The position numbers and the translations under genes were made by a program. Source: Rhodospirillaceae bacterium (GTDB lineage: Bacteria > Pseudomonadota > Alphaproteobacteria > Rhodospirillales > UBA2165). From it: DNA of 34,671 nt. The stretch spans positions 1 to 34,671 of the forward strand of contig JABIIH010000204.1 of the NCBI GenBank assembly GCA_018649245.1, read 5' to 3'. Each line of letters starts with the position of its first letter. Within the stretch, counting starts at the first letter, position 1. A model generated the notes under the pieces. It did no database searches. It was not told the origin of the DNA and worked only from the letters and a program-made list of their open reading frames with translations. Below are positions 17,812 to 27,352 of this stretch, one piece after another.

Positions 17812-18397
17812 CTGGGTACTCTTTGGGTAGGGTCGATACGCCATCCATCGACATGGTAAAGAAGGTATCAATAATTTCTTCGATGGATACATCCTTGGAG
17901 GGGTCGTACCAGCGCGACATCCAATTACACATGCCGAGAATGGCAAAAGAGATCATCTTGGGATCGAGATCGGCGTTAAACTCGCCGGCTTTTTGGCCGT
18001 CAATAATGATATCCGTCCACAACTTGCCGTATTCATCCCAGGTCTCACTGAGTTCAGTGGCTTTTTCTGAATCGGCAAAGAAATGCTCCTCACGGAAAGC
18101 GACTGTCATTTCAATATAGCCCGGGGTAAACTCAGACAAATGACTTTCGAGCGCTGCTTTTAACTTTTCACGATTGGTCAGATTGGTCTGGCAGATTAGT
18201 CGCATGCTTTTAAGCAGTGTCCGGCTAGTCGGCAACAGGATTTCCAGCAAAATATCGATGCGGCTTCTGAAATAGTAATAGATCGCTTCGCGTTTGACGC
18301 CAATGGCATTGGCAATGTCTTCCACGGAGGTGTTCGAGACACCTTTACGCGCGAAAATTTCGGCGGCACGTCTGAGAATTTCGGTTCTTCGATCCAT
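17786..18397 (-). CDS. TetR/AcrR family transcriptional regulator
   Basis: 203 aa; N-terminal HTH RRTEILRRAAEIFARKGVSNTSVEDIANAIGVKREAIYYYFRSRIDIL. Confidence 0.93.
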   Translation of the reverse strand: MDRRTEILRRAAEIFARKGVSNTSVEDIANAIGVKREAIYYYFRSRIDILLEILLPTSRTLLKSMRLICQTNLTNREKLKAALESHLSEFTPGYIEMTVAFREEHFFADSEKATELSETWDEYGKLWTDIIIDGQKAGEFNADLDPKMISFAILGMCNWMSRWYDPSKDVSIEEIIDTFFTMSMDGVSTLPKEYPAMKNPDAA

Positions 18398-18461
18398 TTA
18401 ACGTCATTTGCCTCCTTCAGGGGCGTCGCCACGATAACAGATTGGATGGTATTTTACAATT

Positions 18462-18483
18462 AATTTTACAGTACTGTAAAATT
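18462..18483. promoter_or_regulatory. Perfect 22-bp palindrome AATTTTACAGTACTGTAAAATT, probable operator of the adjacent TetR regulator
   Basis: Exact inverted symmetry in the divergent intergenic region between the TetR gene (start 18397, minus) and the MaoC gene (start ~18609, plus); further half-site ATTTTACA at 18451-18458. Confidence 0.75.
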
Positions 18484-18608
18484 TTCGTTTACATATGGAG
18501 CCGGATTAGGTAGCCTATGATGACGGTCTTTAAAATTCTGGTGAATAAGTCGTAGAAATAGCGGCGCGCCGACATAAAGTAAAAGTTCAGTAGGAAGGAA
18601 ATATCTTG

Positions 18609-19067
18609 ATGGCGGATGCAGATTATATCGGCAAAGAATACCCATCCTTTAGCGTCGATGTTGAGAAAGGGCGGATTAAAATGTTCGCCGCTTCAATCGG
18701 TGAAGAAAATCCTATCTATTTTGATGAAGAAACGGCTAAGAACAACGGATATTCAGGTATTCCTATACCGCCGACTTTTGCCTTTACGTTGACTATGGAG
18801 GCCGGCCAATCTTTTAATATATTGGAGGATATGGGCATCCCTAAGACCCAGGCCATGCATGGCGAGCAGGGCTTCACCTATTATGATCACATTTACGCCG
18901 GTGACACTGTTACTGGCTCGCAGCGCATTACCGATATTTACGAGAAAAAAGGCGGGGCCTTACAGTTCATTGAAGCGGTCATTGAACTGCGTAATCAGAG
19001 CGATGTTCATGTAGCCGATTTACGCTCCGTAATAGTCGTACGCCATAATGTCGAGGAGCAAAGCTAG
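18609..19067 (+). CDS. MaoC-like / FAS1-type dehydratase domain protein
   Basis: ~152 aa; YPSFSVDVEKGRIKMFAASIGEENPIYFDEE...GYSGIPIPPTFAFTL...HGEQGFTYYDHIYAGDTVT. The track start is TTG at 18606; ATG at 18609 is likelier. Confidence 0.88.
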   Translation: MADADYIGKEYPSFSVDVEKGRIKMFAASIGEENPIYFDEETAKNNGYSGIPIPPTFAFTLTMEAGQSFNILEDMGIPKTQAMHGEQGFTYYDHIYAGDTVTGSQRITDIYEKKGGALQFIEAVIELRNQSDVHVADLRSVIVVRHNVEEQS

Positions 19068-19489
19068 TGAGTAATATTGTCGATTATGCCAATCTCAATG
19101 TTGGCGACGCAATTCCCAATATGGTTAAAGAAAACATTAGCCGGACGCAATTGGCGCTGTTTGCCGGTGCCTCGGGTGATCACAATCCGATTCACCTTGA
19201 TGACGAGGAAGCAAAATCAGGTGGCCTGCCCGGTGTTATTGTGCACGGCATGCTGACGATGGCCTTCTTGGGCCAAGTCTTAACTGGTTGGGTGCCGCAA
19301 AATCAATTGCGCGGCTGGAACGCCCGTTTTGTCTCAATGGCTTTCCCGGGTGACACGATTACCTGCAAAGGCGTGGTCGCTGAGAAAATATCTGAGAATG
19401 GCGAGAATCAAGTAAAGCTTGATATTTCGGCTGAGAACCAAAAAGGTGACAATATCTTAATCGGCACCGCTGTTGTCGCAATTACTTAA
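19067..19489 (+). CDS. MaoC-like (R)-specific enoyl-CoA hydratase/dehydratase
   Basis: 140 aa; ISRTQLALFAGASGDHNPIHLDDEEAKSGGLPGVIVHGMLTMAFLGQVL (hydratase-2 motif). Confidence 0.9.
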   Translation: MSNIVDYANLNVGDAIPNMVKENISRTQLALFAGASGDHNPIHLDDEEAKSGGLPGVIVHGMLTMAFLGQVLTGWVPQNQLRGWNARFVSMAFPGDTITCKGVVAEKISENGENQVKLDISAENQKGDNILIGTAVVAIT

Positions 19490-19506
19490 AGAACGGAACT
19501 AGCACG

Positions 19507-21618
19507 ATGAAAATTGGTATTGATGTTGGCGGCACGTTTACGGATTTCTTCCTGGTCAAGGACGGTGAAGCTCCGCTTATCCACAAAACGCTTTCGACCC
19601 CCGAAGATCCCTCAATCGCCGTCCTGCAAGGCATGAATGATCTCGCGGGTATGATGGAACCGGCGATGTCGCCTGAAGATTTCGCCAAAGAACTTGAAAC
19701 TATCGTTCACGGCACCACGGTCACGACCAATGCAACGCTGACCCGGCGGGGCGCCAAATCGGCATTGCTGACGACCAAAGGCCTCCGTGATGCGCTGGAA
19801 ATGCGCCGTGGTATTCGCGAAGAACAATATAATAACCGCTATACCAATGTTGTGCCGTTGGCTGAGCGCTATCTGCGCACCGGTATCGGTGGCCGTTTGG
19901 ACCGCAACGGCAAAGAATTAGAGCCACTCTCTAAACAGGATGTGCTGGACGCCATTGAATTATACAAAAAGGAAGGTGTTGAGGCGGTTTCGATCTGTTT
20001 TATGAACGCTTTTGCCAATCCGGAACATGAACAAGCGGCGGCGGAGATTGTTCGCAAAGAATTGCCGGATGCCTATTTGACGGTTTCAACGGAATTATTA
20101 CCGTCGATCCGATTTTATGAACGCGTTTCGACGACCGCGCTAAATACCTATGTCGGACCAATCCTGAGCCACTACCTTGGCCAGCTTAAAAACCGGCTCA
20201 AAGATGTTGGCTTTGGCGGTATTTTGCTGATTATGCAGTCCAATGGCGGCGTCATGTCGCCGGAAATTGCCGAGCGGAAACCGGCCCAAACGTTGTTGTC
20301 AGGTCCGGCGGGTGGTCCTGGTGCGGGGTTGATCTATGCTCAGGCTCACAATCAAAATAAATGCCTGACCGTTGATATGGGCGGCACCAGTTTTGAAGCC
20401 TCCATGGCGGTCGACAGTCCGATCATGGTTAATGATGGCGAAATAGATCGTCACCGCATCGCACTGCCGATGCTGGGTATTCATACCATCGGTGCCGGCG
20501 GTGGCTCAGTCGGTTGGATCGACAAAGGCGGGTTGCTGCGTATGGGGCCGGAAAGTGCCGGTGCTGATCCAGGGCCGGTCTGTTATCAAAAAGGCGGCGT
20601 CAAGCCAGCCACCACGGATGCCAATTTGGTGCTCGGCTATCTTAATCCCGGCTTTTTTGCCGGTGGTAAAATCGAGCTCAATGTTGATGCAGCGCGGGCT
20701 GCCATAGAAGAACATATTGCCAAGCCGCTGAATTTGAGTATCGAAGAGGCAGCTGCCGGGATGTACCGCATCGCCTGCAATAACATGGCGCAGGGCGTGC
20801 GCGAGATTACCATTAAACGCGGCTTTGATCCGCGTGAGTTCCCGATGATCGTCGCTGGTGGTGCTGGACCAATCCATTCCTGCCTGATCTGTAACGAGCT
20901 TGAAATTCCGTTCCAGATTGTACCGCGCGAAAGCTCGATCCTATGTGCAGTTGGCATGCTGATGGGCGATCTAAAACATGATTTTGTCAGAACATTTGTT
21001 TCGCCTCTGAAGACCGTCGATTGGGACGAGCTGCGTGGTGTCTTTGGTGAGATGTCTGCCGAAGGGGCCGAGATGCTTACCGAAGAAGGTATCGACCCGG
21101 CAAATCAGGAATTCCATCTTAAATTCGATTGCCGCTATCTCCAGCAATATCATGAAGTCTCCTTCGTCGTACCGAACGAATTCGTTGAAAAAGGCGATGC
21201 CGACGCGGTTGCCGAGGCGTTCCATAAAGAGCACAACCGTCTTTATGGTTATTCTCTTGAGGAATTGGACGCCGTCGTTGAGATTATAAACGTACGAGTT
21301 CAAGCCATCGGTCAAACTGATAAACCGGTCTTCCAGGAGATCGAGCGAGTAGACGAAGACCCCGCGGCGGCGCTTAAGGGTGAACGTTCGGTCTATCTCC
21401 CCGAAACCCAGAAATTTGCCGATGTACCGATCTATGACGGGCATAAGCTGCAATACGGCCATAAAATACCCGGACCGGCGATGATTGAAGAAGTAACGAC
21501 AGCGATATTCGTCAGCGACTCGTTCGATTGCATTGTCGATCAACTGGGCTCTTTCGTGCTTTATCGAAAAGGCCGGGAAGATCTTGTTGAGGGAACATTA
21601 AAGGGAGCAACAGCATGA
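19507..21618 (+). CDS. Hydantoinase/oxoprolinase family protein, subunit A
   Basis: 703 aa; MKIGIDVGGTFTDFFLV, VHGTTVTTNATLTRRGAKSALLTTKGLRDALEMRRG, TLLSGPAGGPGAGLIYA, VDMGGTSFEASM, GAGGGSVGWID. Confidence 0.95.
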   Translation: MKIGIDVGGTFTDFFLVKDGEAPLIHKTLSTPEDPSIAVLQGMNDLAGMMEPAMSPEDFAKELETIVHGTTVTTNATLTRRGAKSALLTTKGLRDALEMRRGIREEQYNNRYTNVVPLAERYLRTGIGGRLDRNGKELEPLSKQDVLDAIELYKKEGVEAVSICFMNAFANPEHEQAAAEIVRKELPDAYLTVSTELLPSIRFYERVSTTALNTYVGPILSHYLGQLKNRLKDVGFGGILLIMQSNGGVMSPEIAERKPAQTLLSGPAGGPGAGLIYAQAHNQNKCLTVDMGGTSFEASMAVDSPIMVNDGEIDRHRIALPMLGIHTIGAGGGSVGWIDKGGLLRMGPESAGADPGPVCYQKGGVKPATTDANLVLGYLNPGFFAGGKIELNVDAARAAIEEHIAKPLNLSIEEAAAGMYRIACNNMAQGVREITIKRGFDPREFPMIVAGGAGPIHSCLICNELEIPFQIVPRESSILCAVGMLMGDLKHDFVRTFVSPLKTVDWDELRGVFGEMSAEGAEMLTEEGIDPANQEFHLKFDCRYLQQYHEVSFVVPNEFVEKGDADAVAEAFHKEHNRLYGYSLEELDAVVEIINVRVQAIGQTDKPVFQEIERVDEDPAAALKGERSVYLPETQKFADVPIYDGHKLQYGHKIPGPAMIEEVTTAIFVSDSFDCIVDQLGSFVLYRKGREDLVEGTLKGATA

Positions 21619-23291
21619 GCAAAATAGATCCCATTTTACTTTCCGTTTACGCACGGACCTTTAAATCCATCACTGACGAAATGAGTATTTCAGTGGAGAA
21701 AACGGCGCGTTCGCCGATCCTTTGTGAAGCCAAAGACTTTGTCACCGGCCTTTATGATGGTGAAGGTAATATGTTGGAGCAGACCGAGAACCTGCCAATC
21801 TTGGCGTTTTCGCTGGCCCCGGTTTGTAAATACATCCTGGAATATTTTGGCGACGATATTCACGAAGGTGATGTCATTTTCCACAACGATGTCTTCTCGA
21901 TGGGCAATCAAAACAACGACGTTGCAGTTTATAAACCGATCTTCCACGAAGGTGAATTGGTCGCTTGGACCGCCGTTAAAGGTCATCAGGCCGATATTGG
22001 CGGCGCTGTTGCCGGCGGCTACAACCCCAATGCCACCGAAGTTTGGCAGGAAGCGCTGCGTATCCCACCGGTTAAGGTTTATGACAAAGGCGTGCTCCGT
22101 AAGGATGTCTGGGAACTGATCTTTGCCAATGTCCGGCTCGATATAGTTGAGCACGACATGCGGGCGCAATTGGGCGCAACTGTTATTGGTGAGCGCCGGT
22201 TCTTGGCACTGCTCGATAAATATGGCGTTGAAAGCTTTCAGTCGCACAAACTTGCATTGTTCGATTCGACCCGCAAAATGATGGAAGCCGAGATCGAAAA
22301 AATCCCGAACGGCACCTATTATGGTGAGGGCTATGTTTATTACGACGGCCATCATCTGGGCTCAGAGTTCACTATTCGTGTGACCATCGACGTCGAAGAC
22401 AATCACATCAAATTTGACTATTCTGAAACCGACGATCAGACTAATGGGTTTGTTAATGGCACCTATACTTCAAGTGCTTCAGCGACAATTTTGACCTTGT
22501 TGCAGATGGTCAACCCGGACATTCCCCATAATCAGGGCATGGTCGAGCCGATCGAGATCATTATCCCGGAAGGCACGCTCCTCAACGCGTCCTATCCGAA
22601 AGCGACGACTTTCGGTAATCATATTTGCCCACCAAATGCCGATGCGATTATGAAAGCGTTGGCCCCGGCCATTCCGAATAACATCACGGCGGGCTGGAAT
22701 CATTTGTTGTGCTCGCTGACGGCAGGAATGGATGATGATAAAGGTGAACGTTACGTCGATATCTTTTTCCTCGGCCAAAAAGGTGGTTCGGGCGGTATGA
22801 ATGGCACTGACGGTTATGACCATATTGGTATGATCGATGCTTCTGGCGGTGTGTTGACACAAGACTATGAAATGTTTGAACAGCAAACGCCGCATGTTTT
22901 GAACTTGCATGAATATACGATTGATTCGGCCGGTGCCGGACAATGGCGAGGTGGCATCGGCACAGAGACAATTTATACAATTGGCTCCGACGACACCCAG
23001 TTCGTGACCTTTGGTGACGGCGACTTTATTCCGGCTTTTGGTTTGTTCGAGGGTAAGGATTCAACGCTAAACTCAATTGTCCTGACTTTCCCGGACGGCA
23101 CCGAGAAAACACCGAATAATAAAGACCTCTGGACCGGTGTGCCGAAAGGTACTGTCTATCGTCAGTTTGCTGGCGGTGGCGGTGGTTATGGAAATCCTAA
23201 AAACCGCGACCGCGAAAAATTGGCAGCGGAAATTCGGGATGGCCTGATATCCGAAGATGCTGCCAAAGAAATTTATGGATTAGGAGCGTAA
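21615..23291 (+). CDS. Hydantoinase B/oxoprolinase family protein
   Basis: 558 aa; DEMSISVEKTARSPILCEAKDF, GDVIFHNDVF, VKGHQADIGGAVAGGYNPNATEVWQEALRIPPVKVYDKG; ATGA overlap with the HyuA stop. Confidence 0.95.
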   Translation: MSKIDPILLSVYARTFKSITDEMSISVEKTARSPILCEAKDFVTGLYDGEGNMLEQTENLPILAFSLAPVCKYILEYFGDDIHEGDVIFHNDVFSMGNQNNDVAVYKPIFHEGELVAWTAVKGHQADIGGAVAGGYNPNATEVWQEALRIPPVKVYDKGVLRKDVWELIFANVRLDIVEHDMRAQLGATVIGERRFLALLDKYGVESFQSHKLALFDSTRKMMEAEIEKIPNGTYYGEGYVYYDGHHLGSEFTIRVTIDVEDNHIKFDYSETDDQTNGFVNGTYTSSASATILTLLQMVNPDIPHNQGMVEPIEIIIPEGTLLNASYPKATTFGNHICPPNADAIMKALAPAIPNNITAGWNHLLCSLTAGMDDDKGERYVDIFFLGQKGGSGGMNGTDGYDHIGMIDASGGVLTQDYEMFEQQTPHVLNLHEYTIDSAGAGQWRGGIGTETIYTIGSDDTQFVTFGDGDFIPAFGLFEGKDSTLNSIVLTFPDGTEKTPNNKDLWTGVPKGTVYRQFAGGGGGYGNPKNRDREKLAAEIRDGLISEDAAKEIYGLGA

Positions 23292-23296
23292 GCTAG

Positions 23297-24430
23297 ATGG
23301 TTCTCAATCTCAACGAGGAACAAATCGCCATCCGCGATACCTTTGCCCGCTTTACCGATGAGCAAATTATTCCCAATGCGGAAGCTATTGATGAAGCACA
23401 TGAATATCCGCGCGACATCGTCAAGCAATTGGCTGATCTCGGATTTATCGGCATGCGCTATCCGGAAGAAGTTGGCGGCTCAAACGTCAATTTAGTGACT
23501 TTTTGTCTGTGTGTTGAAGAAATTGCGCGGGGCTCGATGTCGGTAGCTGGTTGCGTTTCGATGCAGTCGCTGATGGGCACCAAGTTCTTGGAAATGCTCG
23601 GCAATGATGACATCAAGGAGCGCCTGTTCAAGCCGGCGCTTGAGCTGGAAAAAATTGGCGCGATCTGTATGACCGAACCCAACGCCGGCAGTGACCTTGG
23701 TAGTCTGGCGACCTCGGCAACTAAAGTCGATGGCGGCTATGTCTTGAACGGTAATAAAATTTGGGTGACCGCTGCTCCGCTGGCCGATTTCTTTACAGTT
23801 TTTGCCCGCGTGGGTGAGGAAAAACTGCTTTCCATTTTTCTGGTCGAAAAAGATTTTGACGGCATCAGTGTCGGCAAGACGATCGAAAAAATGGGTGTTT
23901 GGGCGCTGCCAACATCTGAATTGGCGCTTGATGAGTGTTTTGTGCCGGACAGCCATTGTCTGAGCAAAGAAATCGGTGACGGTGAGGAGCATCTTCGTAA
24001 GCTACTGTCAGAAATCCGCATCATGACGGGCGCACTGGGCTTAGGTATTGCCCGGGCTGCGCTTGACGAAGCCGTAAAATATGCCGCCGAGCGCCAACAA
24101 TTTGGCAAACCGATCAATCGCTTTCAGGCAATCCAATTGAGACTTGCTGAAATGGCGACAGATTTGGAAGCGGCGACGCATCTGGTTTATCACGCTGCCC
24201 AGTTATTGGATGAAGGCAAAGAACACCGCAAGGAAGCTTCGATGGCTAAAATGTTTGCTTCAGAGGCTGCCGCCACAATTTGTGAAAAAGCGGCCCGGAT
24301 TTTTGCCTCTTACGGTTACGCCATGGAATATCCGGTACAGCGCTTTTTGCGCGATGTCCGCTTCATCTTAATCGGCGGCGGCACCAGCGACATACTCAAA
24401 CTTATTATTGCCAAGGAGTTATCGACATGA
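23297..24430 (+). CDS. Acyl-CoA dehydrogenase family protein
   Basis: 377 aa; ICMTEPNAGSDLGSLATSATKVDGGYVLNGNKIWVTAA, AAERQQFGKPINRFQAIQLRLAEMATDLEAA, RFLRDVRFILIGGGTSDILKLIIAKEL. Confidence 0.95.
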   Translation: MVLNLNEEQIAIRDTFARFTDEQIIPNAEAIDEAHEYPRDIVKQLADLGFIGMRYPEEVGGSNVNLVTFCLCVEEIARGSMSVAGCVSMQSLMGTKFLEMLGNDDIKERLFKPALELEKIGAICMTEPNAGSDLGSLATSATKVDGGYVLNGNKIWVTAAPLADFFTVFARVGEEKLLSIFLVEKDFDGISVGKTIEKMGVWALPTSELALDECFVPDSHCLSKEIGDGEEHLRKLLSEIRIMTGALGLGIARAALDEAVKYAAERQQFGKPINRFQAIQLRLAEMATDLEAATHLVYHAAQLLDEGKEHRKEASMAKMFASEAAATICEKAARIFASYGYAMEYPVQRFLRDVRFILIGGGTSDILKLIIAKELST

Positions 24431-24846
24431 GTAACGGAGACAATAGTAAAATTAAAATCCTCGTCGGCAAGCCCGGCCTTGATGGTCATGATGTCGGCGC
24501 CAAGGTTGTTGTTCGTGCCCTGATGGATGCCGGTTTTGAAGTTATTTATACCGGCCTGCGCAAAACACCGAGCGAGATTGCGCAACAGGCCTTGGACGAA
24601 GATGTTGATGTTATTGGCCTCTCCAGTCTGGCTGGTTCGCATTTATTATTTTGCCAGAAATTAAAAGGTCTGATCGATCAATACGGGCTAAAGGAAAAGC
24701 TCTGGCTGATTGGTGGCTGCGTGCCGAAAAAAGATCATGCCGAGCTTAAAAAAATCGGTCTCGACGGTATTTTCCCGAACGGCAGCAAGCTTGAAGATAT
24801 TGTTGAATTTATTGAAGCAAATGCTCAAGTGAAGGAGGTGGCGTGA
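24427..24846 (+). CDS. B12-binding small subunit of an acyl-CoA mutase
   Basis: 139 aa; KILVGKPGLDGHDVGAKVVVRALMDAGFEVIYTGLRKTPSEIAQQALDEDVDVIGLSSLAGSH...IGGCVPKKD; ATGA overlap upstream, coupled to the large subunit downstream. Confidence 0.95.
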   Translation: MSNGDNSKIKILVGKPGLDGHDVGAKVVVRALMDAGFEVIYTGLRKTPSEIAQQALDEDVDVIGLSSLAGSHLLFCQKLKGLIDQYGLKEKLWLIGGCVPKKDHAELKKIGLDGIFPNGSKLEDIVEFIEANAQVKEVA

Positions 24847-26456
24847 TGGATGGTTCATCGAGTGATCCGAAGAAAGTCTTCAACGAATCCGGCATTGAAA
24901 TTAAACCATTATACGGCCCAGAGGACGTTGAAGAATCCGGCGGTATCGAGTTTATTGGTGAGCCTGGAGAATATCCGTTTACCCGTGGCATCCATAAAGA
25001 AATGTATCGCAAGCGGCCCTGGACGATGCGCCAATATTCTGGCTTCGGCAATCCGATCGACACCAATCAAAGGTTTAAGTTCCTCATTGAGAACGGCAAC
25101 ACCGGCTTAAACGTCGCGTTCGACCTGCCCACCCAGACGGGGCTCGATACCGATAATGTGCTGGCTGAAGGTGAAGTTGGCCGTGTCGGAATGGCGGTTG
25201 ACTCATTGCGCGATTTTGAAATTGCTTTTGATGGTATTGATCTTGAAAAAATCACCGTTTCGCTGACCATTAATGGCTCGGCTGCGATCTTGATCGCGAT
25301 GTATCTCGCAATGGCTGAAAAGCGTGGCTATGATATAGCTAAACTGCGCGGTACTGCTCAGAACGATATTCTCAAAGAGTTCATTGGCAGGGGCACTTGG
25401 ATATTCCCCGTCGATGCGTCGGTCAAGCTGGTTGGCGACACGATTGAATATTGCGCTGAACATGCGCCAAAATATTCGCCGGTTAGTGTCTGCGGCTATC
25501 ATATTCGGGAATCCGGTTGTAACCCTGTGGAAGAGATGGCTTACGCCTTTTGTATCGCCAAAGCCTACGCCCATGAAGTGATGAAACGCGGTCTGGATGT
25601 GGACGAATTCGCTGGGCGTTTGTCATACAATATTAATAGTTTCGGAAATATTTTTGAACAGGTGGCCAAATACCGTGCTGGCCGTAGCCTTTGGGCAAAA
25701 ATTGTCAAAGAGGATTTAAAAGCCAAAGATCCCAAATCGATGTGGCTGCGTATGATTGCCGGTGGCGGCGGTGGCGGGCTGACCTTTGAGCAGCCGGAAA
25801 TGAATATTGTGCGTGGTGCGTACTACGCCTTGATCAGCGCGCTTGCCGGCACTCAAACAATGGCGCTTTGCTCGTTTGATGAAGCCTATACCATCCCGAC
25901 CGAATATTCGGCGCGTATTTCGCTTCGTACCATGCAGATGTTGACTCACGAGATGGGTCTCTGCGAAACAGTCGATCCTATGGCGGGCTCCTATTACATG
26001 GAAACGCTGACCAATCAGATGCGCTCCAAAATGGAAGAAGTTATGGCGGACGTCGATGAGGAGGGTGGTATCAAAGAAATGGTTCGAGACGGGCGTATCC
26101 AGGCAAAGGTATCGAAACAGGCCTATGATATGCAACGGAACATTGATTCCGGCGCATTCCCTAAAGTTGGTGTTAATTGTTTCCGTATTGATGAAGAAGA
26201 GGAGCGGGAGGTCGAGTTCCATGATTACGACACCAAGGACGCCGATCTTCAAGTTGAAAGCCTGAAAAAAGTCCGGGCATCGCGCGATCAGGCGGCGGTT
26301 GATAAATGCTTGGCCCAACTCAAAGCCGATGCCGAGGCCGATAAGAACGTCATGCCCGCGATTGTCGAGGCCGTGAAAGCTTATGCCACGGTTGGTGAGA
26401 TGACCGACACCATGGTCGAAATTTACGGCCGTTATGAAGAACCCATCGTTTTTTAA
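24843..26456 (+). CDS. Methylmalonyl-CoA mutase-family large subunit, substrate unassigned
   Basis: 537 aa; RPWTMRQYSGFG, LNVAFDLPTQTGLDTDN, GTAQNDILKEFIGRGTWIFPV, VCGYHIRESG, VDPMAGSYYMETLT. GTG 24843 or ATG 24846 start. Confidence 0.93.
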   Translation: MMDGSSSDPKKVFNESGIEIKPLYGPEDVEESGGIEFIGEPGEYPFTRGIHKEMYRKRPWTMRQYSGFGNPIDTNQRFKFLIENGNTGLNVAFDLPTQTGLDTDNVLAEGEVGRVGMAVDSLRDFEIAFDGIDLEKITVSLTINGSAAILIAMYLAMAEKRGYDIAKLRGTAQNDILKEFIGRGTWIFPVDASVKLVGDTIEYCAEHAPKYSPVSVCGYHIRESGCNPVEEMAYAFCIAKAYAHEVMKRGLDVDEFAGRLSYNINSFGNIFEQVAKYRAGRSLWAKIVKEDLKAKDPKSMWLRMIAGGGGGGLTFEQPEMNIVRGAYYALISALAGTQTMALCSFDEAYTIPTEYSARISLRTMQMLTHEMGLCETVDPMAGSYYMETLTNQMRSKMEEVMADVDEEGGIKEMVRDGRIQAKVSKQAYDMQRNIDSGAFPKVGVNCFRIDEEEEREVEFHDYDTKDADLQVESLKKVRASRDQAAVDKCLAQLKADAEADKNVMPAIVEAVKAYATVGEMTDTMVEIYGRYEEPIVF

Positions 26457-26491
26457 AGCCCAAAGTTAAAACGTGGCTTAAAGGAAAGTTT

Positions 26492-27352
26492 ATGAGCACA
26501 ATTGAAAATTATTTAGCCCCCAGCAGCATTGATGATGCGGCGGCGGCCTTGGCAGCGGGGTCGGCAACCATTGTCGCGGGTGGCACGGATCTGATGCTGC
26601 AAGCCGGCTCGGGCCAGAAAGAATACGCACCAACTTTGATCAACATTCAGAAAATCACCGAGATGCGCGGTGTTTCATTGGATGGTGACACGATCCGTAT
26701 TGGCGCGCTGACGACGATTACGGATTTGCTGACAGATGAAATCATTGCCGAGCATTTGCCGGTGATGGCTACGATGGCAGATAAATTTGCCAGCGATCAA
26801 ATTCGCAATGCTGGAACGGTTGGGGGCAATATCTGTAACGCCTCACCAGCTGGGGACGGAATTGTACCGTTGTTGATGTATAAGGCGGAAGCTGTTTTGG
26901 CGTCGAAACCTAACGGATCGACCGAAACCCGCAAGGTGCCATTGGACGAGTTTTTTACCGGTCCCGGTAAATCCGTCATCCAGGAAAACGAATTGCTGAT
27001 CGGTGTTGATATTGCTGTGCCGCCGGCTGGCTTTGTCGGCGGGTTCGGCAAGTTTGGCCCGCGCCCGGCGCTAGAGATTGCGATGGCCGCTGTTGGCCTT
27101 GGAGGCGTGGTTAAAGACGGTGTCATTTCTGATGTCCGGGTGGCTTTTGGTGCAGTGGCGCCAACGCCAATCCGCTCAGCCGAAACTGAAGCTGCCCTAG
27201 AAGGCAAAAAACTAGACGAAACAACCATCAGCGCTGCCGGTGAGATTGCCAGCAGTTCTATTTCGCCAATCACCGATATTCGCGCATCTGATTGGTACCG
27301 GCGGCATTTGATCCGCGTTATGACCGAGGAGATTTTGAACGATGTCAGCTAA
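26492..27352 (+). CDS. Molybdenum hydroxylase FAD-binding subunit (CoxM/XdhB-like)
   Basis: 286 aa; TIVAGGTDLMLQAGSG, IRNAGTVGGNICNASPAGDGIVPLL. Confidence 0.94.
   Translation: MSTIENYLAPSSIDDAAAALAAGSATIVAGGTDLMLQAGSGQKEYAPTLINIQKITEMRGVSLDGDTIRIGALTTITDLLTDEIIAEHLPVMATMADKFASDQIRNAGTVGGNICNASPAGDGIVPLLMYKAEAVLASKPNGSTETRKVPLDEFFTGPGKSVIQENELLIGVDIAVPPAGFVGGFGKFGPRPALEIAMAAVGLGGVVKDGVISDVRVAFGAVAPTPIRSAETEAALEGKKLDETTISAAGEIASSSISPITDIRASDWYRRHLIRVMTEEILNDVS

Noticed and set aside
18169-18432. Alternate-frame minus-strand ORF overlapping the TetR N-terminus (18196..18432)
   Set aside because: Overlaps the clear TetR HTH coding frame and encodes no recognisable domain.
20971-21543. 190-aa antisense ORF within hyuA, and the 221-aa antisense ORF 21690..22355 within hyuB
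   Set aside because: Long antisense ORFs are expected by chance in this codon usage; the sense strand has intact conserved family motifs and the antisense products have none.
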